Assembly (NCBI GenBank): GCA_002943765.1
Contig: PQWQ01000003.1
Span: forward strand, 2,331,001 to 2,395,000
DNA from: Psoroptes ovis
Taxonomy: Eukaryota > Arthropoda > Arachnida > Sarcoptiformes > Psoroptidae
Direction: 5' to 3'
Length of the DNA stretch: 64,000 bases
Position numbers and translations under genes: made by a program
The notes under the pieces: generated by a model
Seen by the model: the letters and a program-made list of their open reading frames with translations, nothing else
Databases searched by the model: none
What the model was told of the DNA's origin: nothing
In this document: piece by piece, positions 1 through 12,409 of the stretch
Layout of the letters: the number at the start of each line of letters is the position of its first letter
Position numbering within the stretch: the stretch's first letter is position 1

Positions 1-3000
1 CACAAGATAATTTGAATGTCTGCAATGGGCAAAGCAGGACGCATTTGTATTTAATTATAACCACCTTCATGTATCTCATCAATCAAAATACCGTTTGATT
101 TAGCTGATTAAGGCGAAAAAAAAATCAAAACTCTGCATTCAAAAATTTTTGAAAATGATTAGAAATCAAATCCGTATTCATCGATCAATATTAAATGATT
201 AAGATTTATAGGTTTACTTTTCTTAGGTGATTTATTTAATACCAAATAAACTACTTGTAATCATTAACCGTTTCGATCCTCGAAAAAAATCAATCAATGA
301 TAATCAATAAGGTGTGGTTTAATAATAATCATGTTTTATTATAATACACTAACACACACACGCAAACATAGTTGGTAAATAATTGAGGATATACACGAAA
401 GTAAAAGTGGAAAAAAATGTATCAATTTTCTGCATATTTTTGTCAGATATATTTTGATACACACACAAAAACATAAATATGAAATCCGATTACAATCAAT
501 CTATTTCTTTTTATCCGATTTTCAATCAGGCGAAGGCGATCTTATTCGACCATTGAAAATATGATTGGAATAGGTGCCAATCCATACACAAATCGAGATT
601 TCTTGATCTCAAGTTATGGTCAATTAGGATTTGTCAATTTTTCTCAGGATTATGACTGGTTCCGTTGATGATAATTTTATCGTATTTGCTCAGATTGCAA
701 TCATTTTGCATTAATATTGCATGTTTGTTTGTTTTTATTTGGTTTATTTTGTTTGGTTTTGTTATTTTTACAATTAAAATTACAGAATTTTTTCAATTTA
801 TTTTCTCTCATTGGATATTATTAATAATAACCTAATTAATTATTTATTATTTACTTTTTAAAAAAATAGTTTTAAAAAACAAAAATCATTATCATAACAA
901 TCATTATCAATAATGATTAAGATGATCATCATCAGAACGTTATCATGATTATAAATTAATCATCAACAACCATGACAACAATCAATTATTGAAATAACTA
1001 AATATGAACAAAATGATTGAAAAAAACTTGATTAATGACTATGAACATGCTAAATTGAACAAAACAAAGACAAATACTTCTATCAAAACGTATGAATATT
1101 ATTATTTTTATTTGATCAAACTAAATTGAATCAATCGAATTGAATGAAATCGAATTGCAAAAGAAATAATGGAAATCGCATTGTTTGTTCATCGATGATA
1201 ATTATCGAAAAAAAATAAAATGAATTAGTGATTGATTATAATTAATAAAATTGTTAATCAAAATGGATCAATTAAAAAGAGAAAGAGAAAAACAAAACAA
1301 CACTAAATAATCCAAAATAATTGTCTAATTTGTGTTTTTTATTGTGTAAATATTTCATTATTATTTGATTATTAGTATTATTTCTTGATAGATGTTTCAA
1401 TGAAAAAATGATGAAAATAATCGAAATATTTTAAATAATAATACAAACAAAAGCAAAATAATACATCAATAATTATGGGAGTTGTTTGAATTGTGAGGGA
1501 AAAAAGTGTATTGAATCTATTTTTTTTCAAAATAATGATTTCATTCTATGGAATTAATGATGCTAATAATGTTATTAATTAGATTTTTTTGATTATTTGG
1601 AAATTTTTCCTCAATGAAATGAAACAAAGCTAATAATATTTGTTCGATTAATAAAAATGCCGATTTTTTTTCTATAAAAATGCATCTAAATTGGAGCTGG
1701 AACGTTTCATTGTAATGCTACATCGTAGAATCTCGATGAAAAGTTCAAACACGGATATATAGACATTATTGGCATATAAAAATGAATTGAATAAAATCGC
1801 TTAAGCATCCTTAAAATTTTTGAACTCAAAATCTATATACGTTTCTAGATGAGAAAACTAAAAGAATGCTCAATTTAATTTTGATTGGTTTTCCATCCAA
1901 ACAACTATTACTTCTAGGGCCATGGTAACAGAAAAATGGGTTTTAAAAAATGTAAATTTGCACTAAATTTGCTCAACATATAACAACAAATATTTATCAA
2001 AATAAAGATTTTAAAATTTTTTAAAAATTTATACGATGAATTGGATTTGAAAAATTGATTGATTTTTATATGTATCTATGGAGCTCGATGTCGATGGAAT
2101 TTTGATAACTTATCGATTTTTAATCAAATTTTCCATGAAACCATGGATAAAAAATCTTTACTCTATGATTATTATCATTTAATTTCATGCTTCATTTCGT
2201 AAGCCGGAATCTATGAGGAAGTACAATGATCATATTAGCTGGATTCCAAACGAAACGAATCCAAGTTCTATATATTTTCATATTCTTCATGTTTTGAATT
2301 TGTAATTTCTCCAATTTAGGTTTTATGATTTGCATTTAATTTCAGCCTAAACAAACGAGAACAAAACAAATGAAAAACAATCAGAACAAAATCAAGAATC
2401 ACGTAGGGAAAAATTATCCTTCCTTTCACCTATTTTTTCAATTGGATTCCCATTATTTTACTTTCATCTAAAATTCCGTTCTGCTGATACGGCGCAAATC
2501 ATTCATCAGACAGCTATACGGTGATATGTTTTGGAACAAAAACAAAGATAAAATGATGCTTAACACACACAAGATCACACATAAAAAAGGCATCAAATAA
2601 CAAATATGAATAATAATCATATCATATCATAACATAATCATATCAAATAATTGAAATATTTTAACATATCAAAATTGTTTTTAATTGTTTTCTATGTGAT
2701 TTTTAATGATTATCATCATTCATTTAATTTTAATTTGATTTAATTCAATTAAATTGATTAATGAATTGGATTCCATTTGTGATCTTATCTTTATTTTTGA
2801 AAAAGTAAAATAAAAAAACTACCGTTGCTAATCATCGCAAATCATAATCCGCTTCACTCATCAATTCATCACAAAACTATTTAAATTTTTTGTGATGAGA
2901 TTGCCTTTTTCCGTATTTCATTGAATTTTATCAAGGATTTTCTGATAAATTACAACTGTGAGAAACTGATGCAATTTTAATTCCAATCTCTCGACAATTT

Positions 3001-6000
3001 TAAACATAATAATAATAATAATATGATCCAATTGTCAAATGGTATTATCACACTATTCATCGAGTAAAAAAAATGATTTTAATAAGAAATCATCAAAGCA
3101 TCTTAGTGCAAGGAAAAAAATTTGAAAACAATAACCACGACAACAACGAGATAACCCGAACAACACTTTTGTATTGAATCGATGGCCGGAAATTTATACA
3201 CAAAATTGAAAAATACAGATGCACATGTTTAAAATATTCAATCTCTTAAGTGAGAATTTATAAATTGAATATTTTGTTTAAAATAATTGAATATTCAATT
3301 TACAAATAATTCAATAATCGGCAACAACAACAACAACAACAACAGCTACAAAGACAAATAAACATTCAAAAGTATATGAAAACATTGTTTATTATCACAC
3401 ATTTTTCAATGAATCAATGAATGAATGAATGAATACAAAATAATATTTAAATTCAATGGAAATTATTTGAAAATATTTGAAAATAAAATGAAAATATTTG
3501 AAAAAATATTTGCCTAAAATCATACAAGAGAAATTTGAATTATGCAAATGTATTTTCAATTTTCAATTTTCAAATTTTTCATTTTCAATTTCTATTTTTT
3601 CCATTCAATTCAATGTTCAAGAGTGTGTTCATTAGTGAGTGAATGAATCGATTGACTAAATTCTAAATTTTGGGCGAAAAAAAAAAACGAAAATCGTCGA
3701 ACATAATCATTGTTTGAATGTCTAACTTGGGTTTCGATTTATGAATTTGAATTTGAAAAATTTTGAAAAATTCGATAACATTTTCGAAAATGTGAAAATT
3801 CGAAATGTTTCCATCATTTCAACATGCTCAACTAATGATAATTGAACACAACCACATTGTTTTCAAATGTTGCCTGACAAACATGAATAAATAAACAGCT
3901 TAATTCCATTGAAATCGATGAATGAAAGTATGAAAGTGATTTAAAGTAGTCATTTCCGTGGTAATTTATAACTATCATCATCATCATCATTATCACCATT
4001 GATGATATTTGATCTTTATTTGTGTGTTTGTTTGCGTGTGTATGCTTGTAAAATGGTTTGTTTGCATTTCATTGTCAAATAGCTTTAACAAATGTTTTTT
4101 AAAATAGTAAATTAGTGTATTTACGTGTTGGTGTAATATACTATTAACGATTTTAAATGTATTTGGTCTATTTTCAATCAATTCAAGAAACCATTTTCTT
4201 ATCATTTACATCTAGAAAATTTCGAAAAAACAAGAAATTAGATCACATTTAGTCGAAAAATTTTGACATTTCATCATTTTAAATATTATTTCATCTAAAT
4301 TGTCATCAGATTGATTAATTAATCAATCACAACCGATTGAATTTTTGAATAATTCAATGAATGATAGTTTTGTGATGAATTATTCATTTTTTTCAGTTTT
4401 GATTTTCACTTGATTTAATCAATCAATCGATAATTAATCAATAAACATCATCATCATCGATGAGTATTATTATTGATACATAACCATCATCGACATCATT
4501 AACAAAAAAATAGAAAATTGTTTTTAAAAAATAATTGCCACGACCACCGATGCTGTTGTTGTTGATTGTTGCTTCCACGACGCAATAACCAACAATATAA
4601 TTACCATCATCATCATAATCATCATCAACAGCCAGCTTGGCAAACTGCACACTAATACACAATGTGCATACAATTAGGTATACATCATTGATACTTTTCA
4701 AATTTAAATTTTTTTTTCTATATTTTACTAATAATCAATAACATTAAAATAATCATTAACATGATTATAATTATGTATGAACAGAGAACAAGAAAAAATA
4801 TTCATGATAATTCTTTACAAATGAAAAAGTAGTCAACAGTGTATTTGTCGATGTTACCAATAACTAACCAAATTAAATGAACTGAATTTGATTTATTCTT
4901 GATCAGATTTTTGAAATAAGATAAAATACAAGTAAATGAAACAACATATCATCCGAAATCAATCCAAACCAGTGAATACATTGTATTTTCAAGTTGAATT
5001 TAAGAGGATAAGAGAAACAGATATCAAACAAAATTATCAATCAAACTTAATGAATGTCAAATTTTAGATTCTAATTTGTTTAAATGATTCATAATAATAA
5101 TAATAATAATTTGATCGAATGAATAAATTATTTTGTCTTCAAAAAAGTAATTAATCAATCAATCTATTTATCTATGAAATAGATCATCAATCATAATTTT
5201 AAACAATTAAATTTTTTTTATTTTTGTTTGAATTGTTTCCTATTTTTTTCCACTATTTGAATATCATCTTAAGGTTTCAAATAAGATCACATCACATCAC
5301 GCATATAGCATCCAAATACAACAATCAACAGTAGCAACGACAAAATATCAAAGAAGCATTTCAAAATATAAAACATCAAACTATTGTAATCATCAATTAA
5401 ATTAAAATGAAAAAAAGAAATTGAAATTCACCATCATCATCATCATCATTGCCATAGACATCAACAACATCAACATCATTTCCATTACCACTAACACAAA
5501 GATATTGTGTGTGTGTGTGCGTGCAAACATTAGAAAGAAATAATAGTCAAGAAATTAACATCTATGTTTATTGGAGAAAATTAAACGATAATAGATCCAA
5601 TAATAATATATTTAAATAGAGCTAAAAATTAATCGCTTGACATTTCCCATATTTCTCGTATGCAACACTTACTTGTATTTGTATCATCCAATTTCAGTGC
5701 ATTGTTGTTACAAACTTAAAATTTTGATTTTTGATTTTTCAAAGACAATCAACATTCAAGAAAAAAAAATCTCAAAAATCGACAAAGACTATCATTTTTT
5801 GGCATCTTTGTTACCAATTATTTCATCAAGATAAATGATCATTGTTTGAAAATCTAAATATTATCATCATTATTATCTATCAACACTCTAGTCTTCTCCA
5901 TCATCATCAACATAATTGATGGATTGTGGATTTTAATTAATTGACTGCCAGCATTTTCAATGAAAAACAATTAAGGGATTTAAAATTCCTTGAAAAAAAA

Positions 6001-6211
6001 ATTTGTCGTCGTATCGATGATTTATTGATTCATTTTGTTTCCGAAAAAACCAAGAAAAACAAATAATTTTTTTTTGATATATTCATAAGCAATAATTTTT
6101 GGTAATTTTCATTTCCACTTATTGATCACTAATTTCTTTGATTTTTTTGATTAGAAAAAATATCTTCCTTTTTGAATAATAATTGAGAAAAATAAAACAA
6201 AAGAAAGAAAA
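1..6211. other. AT-rich spacer, no confident gene
   Basis: I see no convincing coding exon, tRNA or transposon here. The stretch is made of AT-rich sequence, short CAT/ATC and AAT microsatellites, CA/TG tracts (for example near 350-360 and 5509-5520), and a short CAA-type run near 3322-3345. The only item worth noting is a small minus-strand ORF with a signal-peptide-like start at 4438-4701, listed separately. Unseen short exons or 5' leader exons of the MAM gene cannot be excluded. Confidence 0.5.
4438..4701 (-). CDS. Possible small secreted protein or first exon (weak)
   Basis: This 87-codon ORF starts with a hydrophobic stretch (residues about 7-24, ending in AKLA) that looks like a cleavable signal peptide. 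An acidic VDDDYDDDG run follows, and then a short segment with one cysteine. The second half becomes hydrophobic and then Asp-rich, because it reads through ATC/CAT microsatellite DNA, so the true coding part may stop earlier. A GTAATT donor-like site lies after the DDD run, so this could be a first exon, but I found no partner exon downstream on the minus strand. I do not recognise a family. It may be chance. Confidence 0.18.
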   Translation of the reverse strand: MKSINDVYLIVCTLCISVQFAKLAVDDDYDDDGNYIVGYCVVEATINNNSIGGRGNYFLKTIFYFFVNDVDDGYVSIIILIDDDDVY

Positions 6212-6817
6212 ATGAATACCTTCAAAGTGATAAAAACAATCGTCTTTCTTATTATCGTGAATAATATGATCGATTTGATTGAACCACAATCATCATATCC
6301 GCTACAATCAAGATCTCCATATGCAATCGATAATATTTTATGGAAATGTAATTTTGAAATTGATTCATGCCATTTTCGTAATCAACATAATCTTGCTCAA
6401 TTTAATCGTTATTACAATCCAAGACAGCCATTATTTGGTCGTCGTGCATTATTATTATTGAATTTACGTTCACCACGTGTTCAACGTTATCCTGGTGCAC
6501 GTTTAATTACACATTATTATCCAGCTACAAGACCGAATGCATGTTTGTTCATATCATATTATACAACTGGTAATGGGCCACAAAATTTTTTCGTCATACA
6601 ACAAGATAAAGAGAATAAATGTATTTTTGCCGATCATAATCTGCAAACAAAACCTAATCTATGGAATGAAATCGAAATACAATTAAATTTAAATGATGGC
6701 GATCCTCGATTTTTCTTCGAAATACATTATGATCAAGGTAAAATGGGTTTCTTTGCAATCGATCAAATATCATTCGGTTTTGGTCAATGTAAAAATCCTG
6801 CGCCAAATTATTGTTAA
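6212..6817 (+). CDS. Secreted single MAM-domain protein
   Basis: This single-exon ORF encodes 201 residues. Residues 1 to about 26 are a hydrophobic signal peptide, so the product should be secreted. The remainder resembles one MAM domain (the adhesion/recognition fold of meprins, A5/neuropilin and receptor phosphatases). It opens with WKCNFEIDSC (C46, C53), has a central NACLFISYYTTG strand (C111), and closes with GFFAIDQISFGFGQC (C193), which matches the usual 'G..AIDDI......C' ending. C46-C53 and C111-C193 would be the expected disulphides. C137 and the terminal C201 are extra. No transmembrane segment or second domain follows, so it is a stand-alone MAM protein and not a receptor. The MAM call rests on motif spacing read by eye. 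The start was chosen as the first Met, directly before the signal peptide. Confidence 0.72.
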   Translation: MNTFKVIKTIVFLIIVNNMIDLIEPQSSYPLQSRSPYAIDNILWKCNFEIDSCHFRNQHNLAQFNRYYNPRQPLFGRRALLLLNLRSPRVQRYPGARLITHYYPATRPNACLFISYYTTGNGPQNFFVIQQDKENKCIFADHNLQTKPNLWNEIEIQLNLNDGDPRFFFEIHYDQGKMGFFAIDQISFGFGQCKNPAPNYC

Positions 6818-6853
6818 AAATTGATTGAATGACCAGACAAAATTCCATGCATT

Positions 6854-6859
6854 AATAAA
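6854..6859 (+). promoter_or_regulatory. Polyadenylation signal of the MAM gene
   Basis: AATAAA lies about 37 bp after the stop codon of the MAM-domain gene and fits a very short 3' UTR. AATAAA is frequent in such AT-rich DNA, so the assignment is by position only. Confidence 0.45.
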
Positions 6860-6861
6860 AA

Positions 6862-8788
6862 ACATATGAATTATGAGTGGACGACGTTTAAAATTCAAAT
6901 ATGAATTCAATTCATTTTGATTTTTTTGCCATCGAAATACAAATGAAAATGCAACAATAATAAATTTAAAAAATAATAATTTGTTTTTTTCTTGTTAATC
7001 AAACAAAATTGATTTAAATTGATTATAATTAATCACATAATCAACAATACACACACATTTATACACACATAAACATGCATATATTCAAAAATATCATACA
7101 TTTCATGATCAATCCATTGATTTTGATTTGTTTGATTGATTCAAATGTATGAATTATGAATATTATTTTTCTCATTCAATGGAACCAATGAATTTACCAA
7201 AATAAAATGAATTAAACACTAGCCAATTAATTATAATCAACAACAACACCAACACCACACATACACAGACAAACATATTTTACACATCAATCATTCAATA
7301 AACATTCAATTCAATTCCGGCAATATTATCATTACTATTATTATTATTAATGTCTTTTATTATTATTATGAGTTTTTTCGTTTATTATTGCAATTATAAT
7401 TTATCATATTTATGATTTGATATATGTATTTTGATGCAAAAAAAAAAACTAATAATTTTAATCTAAAATAATAAAAAATGTGAATCTTTTTCTTCGTTTC
7501 AATTGTACCATTAATTTCTTATTGATTTCAAGAGAGAAATTCAAATTAATTATCGATCAAATTCAAATTTCATTAACAAATTTATTATTTTGTAAAAAAG
7601 CACAAATCGATGGATTGATAGATTTCGAGTCCATGTCAAATTGAGGCCACGAAAACGCGCACAATCGGTTCATCAGACAATAAATCAAATCAAATAAATC
7701 GTTTGATTTTTTGTTTGTTTGTTTTATTTTGAATATTATCAAATATATTTTGATTCAAAATTTATGACTATTGAATTTTATTGATATTTGATTGTAGTGC
7801 ACAAATGTCTATTCAAAATAATGAGAAATTTTTAAAAATTTCAATATCAATGCAAGCAAACATTTTTCAATAATTTATAATCGTAAACAACAACAACAAC
7901 AATAAAAACAAAAGCAATGATAATTATAAATGTTTGAATAGTCCATAGAGAAAGCGAATAAAATGGAATAATAATCATTTGAAAGATGAATTTTATTTGA
8001 TAATTGGAAATAAATTAATAAATGAATGAGAAACAAAATGGAAAAAAAATAAAATAAAATAGAATTACACGTTTCGGTATCCACGATCACATTTACAAAT
8101 ACTACACAAACAATTAGTGTAATTTGTGTTTGCATCAATGTAAAATTTTATTATACAAAAAAATTCAAATCAAATAAATATTATTTCATTTCAATTGATA
8201 AATCATTCTAATTCATTTCATTTCATTTTTCAAATGTATCCACGTTCAAAAGGTTTCAAGGTTAAGATGAATGCGGCAAGCTAGAAACAACAAACAAAAA
8301 ATCAAATCATTCATCAGTTTAGCGAGAAATATCGTATTGTAAATGCATCATTTTGTATATTTGCATGAAAACAATTTTGATTTTCAAATAATTTATTCAA
8401 AAGTATCAATAAATCAATAATTAGTAATTATTATAAAATAATAATAATAATAATCATTATCATATATGGTGGTGAAACATGTGTGTGTATTGTTTAAAGA
8501 TGAAATTTATTAATAATTAAAAAATAATTATAACCGAAAACATTATGGATAAATACTTTGTACAATGTATTTTATGTGTATTTGTTACTATGCATGTATG
8601 TGCGTGTACAAGTGTGTATGTTTGATTGAGATTTTGATATTATTTTTCAATATTTTTATAACATTTAAACATTTGTTGAGGAATTCGATGATTTGTAATG
8701 AATTTGAACGATAGGAATTTTGTATATTAAGAATTTAATTTTGTTAGTTTTTTACGGATCAGATTTTTCATTCTTCTAAGTTTTTATT
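6862..8788. other. AT-rich spacer between MAM gene and ARPC4
   Basis: No coding exon could be recognised. The stretch holds CA tracts, TTA/ATT and CAA/TTG microsatellites and scattered AATAAA motifs. The two flanking genes converge (MAM on plus, ARPC4 on minus), so this contains both 3' flanks and no obvious promoter. An 87-codon minus-strand ORF at 7875-8138 is compositionally like the surrounding spacer and was not accepted. Confidence 0.5.
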
Positions 8789-9424
8789 TCAAAATTTTTT
8801 CAAAAATTCTTCGGCAGTTATACGAGCCCGTGCATTGATTGCTAATTTCATTTCATTTATTTCTTTATCAATTTCTTCCATAAAATGTATGATAAAATCA
8901 ATCAATTTATAACGATACATTGATTCAGTATGAAAATTTGTTATCAAAAATGAAATATCATAATCATATTGTTGATTGTGATGACCATCTTTGAATCCAT
9001 TTATAGATGAATATGAACCAGTAGGCGTACGTTGTTGCTGCTGTGATAATGTTAACGTGCCAATCGTTTGACCGTTCGCAGCTGTAAATGACATTTTCAC
9101 TGGTTTACGTCTTAATATCACAAAATTATCGGCACGCATCATCATGAAACGTGTGAATTTATGTGCTAATATACTTTCAATATCATCTGCTTGTTTGATT
9201 GCAATTGAAATTCTAACGGAATTAATACTTGATTCAATTAATACACGTTCACGTTCATTTCTCGATATGATCACAGGATTTAATAATAATTCTTTACTTG
9301 ATCTAACTTCAATCTCAGGTTTATTATGTCTTTCGACAACTTGTGAATTAAAATTAATCAAACAAATGGCAGCTTCCAATGTACGTCTTACCGCCAGTAA
9401 ATATGGTCTCAATGTTGCTGACAT
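8789..9424 (-). CDS. Arpc4: ARPC4, Arp2/3 complex 20 kDa subunit
   Basis: The product is a core subunit of the Arp2/3 complex, which nucleates branched actin filaments in the cytoplasm. ARPC4 pairs with ARPC2 to form the structural core of the complex. Long stretches are nearly the same as animal ARPC4: the N-terminus MSATLRPYL, FNSQVVERHNKPE, EVRSSKELLL, INSVRISIAIKQAD, KFTRFMMMRADNF, ISFLITNFHTE and FIIHFMEEIDKEI. The start is placed at the Met before SATLRPYL because that matches the family N-terminus; an in-frame Met 24 bp upstream would add eight unrelated residues. The reading frame is a single exon of 211 codons, against 168 in human. The excess comes from a 45-residue segment at residues 110-154 (see findings). 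AATAAA occurs on the minus strand right after the stop. Confidence 0.96.
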   Translation of the reverse strand: MSATLRPYLLAVRRTLEAAICLINFNSQVVERHNKPEIEVRSSKELLLNPVIISRNERERVLIESSINSVRISIAIKQADDIESILAHKFTRFMMMRADNFVILRRKPVKMSFTAANGQTIGTLTLSQQQQRTPTGSYSSINGFKDGHHNQQYDYDISFLITNFHTESMYRYKLIDFIIHFMEEIDKEINEMKLAINARARITAEEFLKKF

Positions 9425-10125
9425 TTTTATTTTTACAAGACAATACAATACAAAAATAAATGATGATAATTTCGATCAAATACCTATGAAAAAACAAGCA
9501 ATTAAAATATATCAAAATTATGTGAAACAAAACTTGCCTTAATTTCAATGAATCATTCAAATCATTTATTCCGTTCAATAATTACAACAATTACAAATCA
9601 ACAACAATGAGAACAGAACATTTACACAAAATATTATCAAATTCTTTTAAATATTTTAAAATATTGTGCTTGGCAAACCATACAAATCAATACAAATACC
9701 GGATATCATAATAAATAAATAAATCAATACTTCATCCAATAACAAATAAAATCAACGTTTTCTGTTTAATTTGCTTCATTCGATCATCAACAACAAATCA
9801 ATGTTTGAGATGGTAATATTTTGATAATTTTCAATTGTTGTTATTTAATGTCAACACCGAAATGAAATGGAAAAATATAAAAAAAATAAAATGAAAGCGT
9901 TGACACCCAAAAAAACAAAAAAAAAATTGAAAAAAATGAAACGCGTCTCGACACCATTCACAAAGGACGACTTTCAATATTTTTGTTTCTGTTTTGAGCG
10001 CTTTTTTTGTTTTGTTTTGAAATTTTTTCTGAATTTTTTCACAAAATTCAATTCTGAAATTGATTAAATCAAAATCGATAAAATTTATGTAATCATTGAT
10101 TGAATGAACAATTTCGTTTCAAACC
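9425..10125. promoter_or_regulatory. Shared divergent promoter region of ARPC4 and CXXC1
   Basis: The ARPC4 start codon (minus strand) and the CXXC1 start codon (plus strand) lie head-to-head about 700 bp apart. The region contains no accepted coding sequence. It has AT-rich DNA, AAAT repeats near 9711-9723 and a slightly less AT-rich patch around 9890-9970. Both neighbours are expected housekeeping genes, so a bidirectional promoter is a reasonable inference. I see no clear TATA box or named binding site to prove it. Confidence 0.4.
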
Positions 10126-11958
10126 ATGGCCATCGATAAATACAACAACATCAATAGCAACGAAGACGACGATGAAGATGATGATGGTGATGATGAATTT
10201 TTACCCGATCCATTATCAGATGATAATTCCAATGATGATGATGATGATGATGATATGGATGTTTCAGATGATAATAATAATGATGAATTTAATGATAATA
10301 ACGATGATGATGCTAATGAACGAGAAAATTTCATTGCACCTAAAACGAAAAGAAAATATACACGAAGAATTGTGAAAAAAATTGAAAAGAAAAAATATTG
10401 TCTTTGTCGTAGTTCACGTACTGATAAATTTATGATTATGTGTGATAAATGTCAAGAGTGGTTTCATGGTGATTGTGTAAAAATTACACAATCTGAAGCT
10501 AAAAAAATGAAAGAATATTATTGTTTAATGTGTCGTTCGCAGGCAATTAATTCTGATGTAAAAACTGATGATACTTTCAATAATGAAAATTTGCCCAATC
10601 AAAAAGAAAATCGTTTAGATAATGACGATTATTCACCTGATGATCTCGATGATGAAGATGACGATGACGATGAATTTCGTTTGTTGACTCAAAAGAAAAC
10701 TCATAAAAGAAAATATCGAAAAAATGTATCCAAAGAAAAACCATCAAAAAAATCTTCGAATCAAAAAACGACCAAAAGAGGCCGTAAAAAAGGACAAAGT
10801 AACAAAACAAAAGGTAAAGGAAATCGTGGCCGCAAAAAGAATGTGGTGAAAAAATCACAGCATCGTCATGGAAGATCTAAAATACATTCAGATGAGAGTG
10901 GTGATGATAGTAAGAATGTTCAACCACGTCAATGCTATGGTCCTGGTTGCATCTATGCCGCACGAAAAGGTTCAAAATATTGTAGCGATCAATGTGGCAT
11001 AAATTTAGCTGATAGAAGAATAATGTTAATTTTACCACAAAGAATCAAAGAATGGCAATCAGTACCAACGGCTGCTGATGAACGCTCAAAACGTGAAATA
11101 GATGAAATTGAGCAAGAAATAATTAAAACACAAGAAAAAATGAAATTGATTGAACAGAAAAAAATTGAATTAGATGAATTATTAATACGAAGCAAGAGTT
11201 CTATACCATACACTGAAGAAGAAGAAGCTGAAATATTGGAAAATGAAAATGAAACTGGCAACGATACAATTAATTGTGTAACATGTGCACAAGAAGTATC
11301 AGTCAAGATGGTACGTTTATCAATCACGTTTATGACCATTTTCAATTAATCATTCATCCTTTTATTTAGGCTTTGAAACATATGGAACGTTGTTTCAATA
11401 AAGTTGAAAGTCAAGCATCATTTGGTTCTAAAAATCGTAGTACAAATAATACATTATTTTGTGAAGCATTCAATCCAAGTAATAAAACATATTGTAAAAG
11501 GTAAGTATTTGATCATTTTGTTCATTTGCAAAAATCTAATTGCATTGTTTTTTCGTCACCTATTCAAAAGATTGCGTGTAATATGTCCTGAACATGCTAG
11601 AGAACCTCGAATACCGGACGATGAAGTATGTGGTTGTCCATTACGTTCGGAAGATGAACCATTCATCGATGAGCCAAATAATTTTTGTCGATTATTACGG
11701 AAAAAATGTAATATACATTATGGCTGGGAAAAAATACGACAAGCAGTATTAGATTTAGAAACATTGGAACAAATGTATAAAAATGATGAATTGATAAAAA
11801 AGCAGCAAAAAATACGGCAAGCGATGAATAATCGTGGTGGTCTTGTACATTTATTACTTCATCAAACAAAATATGAAAATATGAACGATAATTTATCAGA
11901 AAATATTAATAATAATAATGATTCGAATACTCCTAATCGTGAATTAATTAATGATTAA
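10126..11958 (+). CDS. Cxxc1: CXXC1/CFP1-like PHD-finger protein of the SET1 complex
   Basis: The family member CXXC1 (CFP1; yeast Spp1) recruits the SET1/COMPASS histone H3K4 methyltransferase in the nucleus. I read three exons, 10126-11310, 11370-11500 and 11571-11958, joined by GT-AG introns of 59 and 70 bp with consistent phases (0, then 2). They give 567 residues. Residues 1-66 are very acidic. A C4HC3 PHD finger occupies 91-136 (C92, C94, C106, C109, H114, C117, C133, C136), with WFHGDCV at its core. From about residue 270 to near the C-terminus the protein follows the CFP1 C-terminal domain closely: CYGPGCIYAARKGSKYCSD, LPQRIKEWQS, a coiled coil at about 320-355, ICPEHAREPRIPDDEVCGCP and NNRGGLVHLLLHQT. 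The CXXC zinc finger normally found between PHD and C-terminal domain is missing; a lysine-rich segment with two RGRKK motifs is in its place. The start ATGG sits in a strong context. Confidence 0.94.
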
Positions 11959-11986
11959 TCGTTAATTATTAATTAATTAATCTGTA

Positions 11987-11992
11987 AATAAA
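11987..11992 (+). promoter_or_regulatory. Polyadenylation signal of CXXC1
   Basis: AATAAA lies about 29 bp after the CXXC1 stop codon. The assignment is by position only; similar motifs are common in this DNA. Confidence 0.4.
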
Positions 11993-12391
11993 AAAAGATT
12001 TCATAAGAAAAGCAAATGATGATGAAAAATTTCATTTTTATAATGAACTTTTTGTTTTAATGTTTTCACCAATAAAGGTCCGGGCGCCTACAAGTGTTTT
12101 AAAAATTATGTTCATTATCGTTTAAGAGGACATTAAAGAAAAAAAATTGAAGCAACAAGTCTCCCAATCATCAACATCATCGTTAAGATTACAAGCAAAT
12201 ATTTATTCTAATTAATTTTCCCCCTTTGATGCATTTTATCTATAAATTATTTTCTCCATGGAATTGATGCAAATAATGAAGAAAATACGACGATAATTAT
12301 TATGATAATTACAATTCATCAATGATTACAATTTTCAATTGCCGAGAACAACAAGAAACAAATAAGTGCCAAACAACGAAAAATGTATGCT

Positions 12392-12409
12392 TGTGTGTGT
12401 GTGTGTGTA
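12392..12409. repeat. TG microsatellite
   Basis: About nine TG units, directly visible. Dinucleotide CA/TG tracts of this size recur through the window. Confidence 0.8.

Noticed and set aside
9144..9542. 132-codon plus-strand ORF
   Set aside because: It is antisense to ARPC4, whose conserved frame on the minus strand explains the open reading.
9867..10067. 66-codon Lys/Phe-rich ORF upstream of CXXC1
   Set aside because: It consists of A-rich then T-rich codons without a family match. CXXC1 has its own well-placed ATG at 10126.
10100..10375. Met-rich and Ser-rich ORFs overlapping the CXXC1 start
   Set aside because: They are other-frame readings of the GATGAT repeats that encode the acidic Asp run.
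11404..11570. Upstream extension of the last CXXC1 exon as a separate gene
   Set aside because: Frame and splice signals show that the middle exon (11370-11500) and an intron explain this region; the apparent start is out of frame with exon 2.
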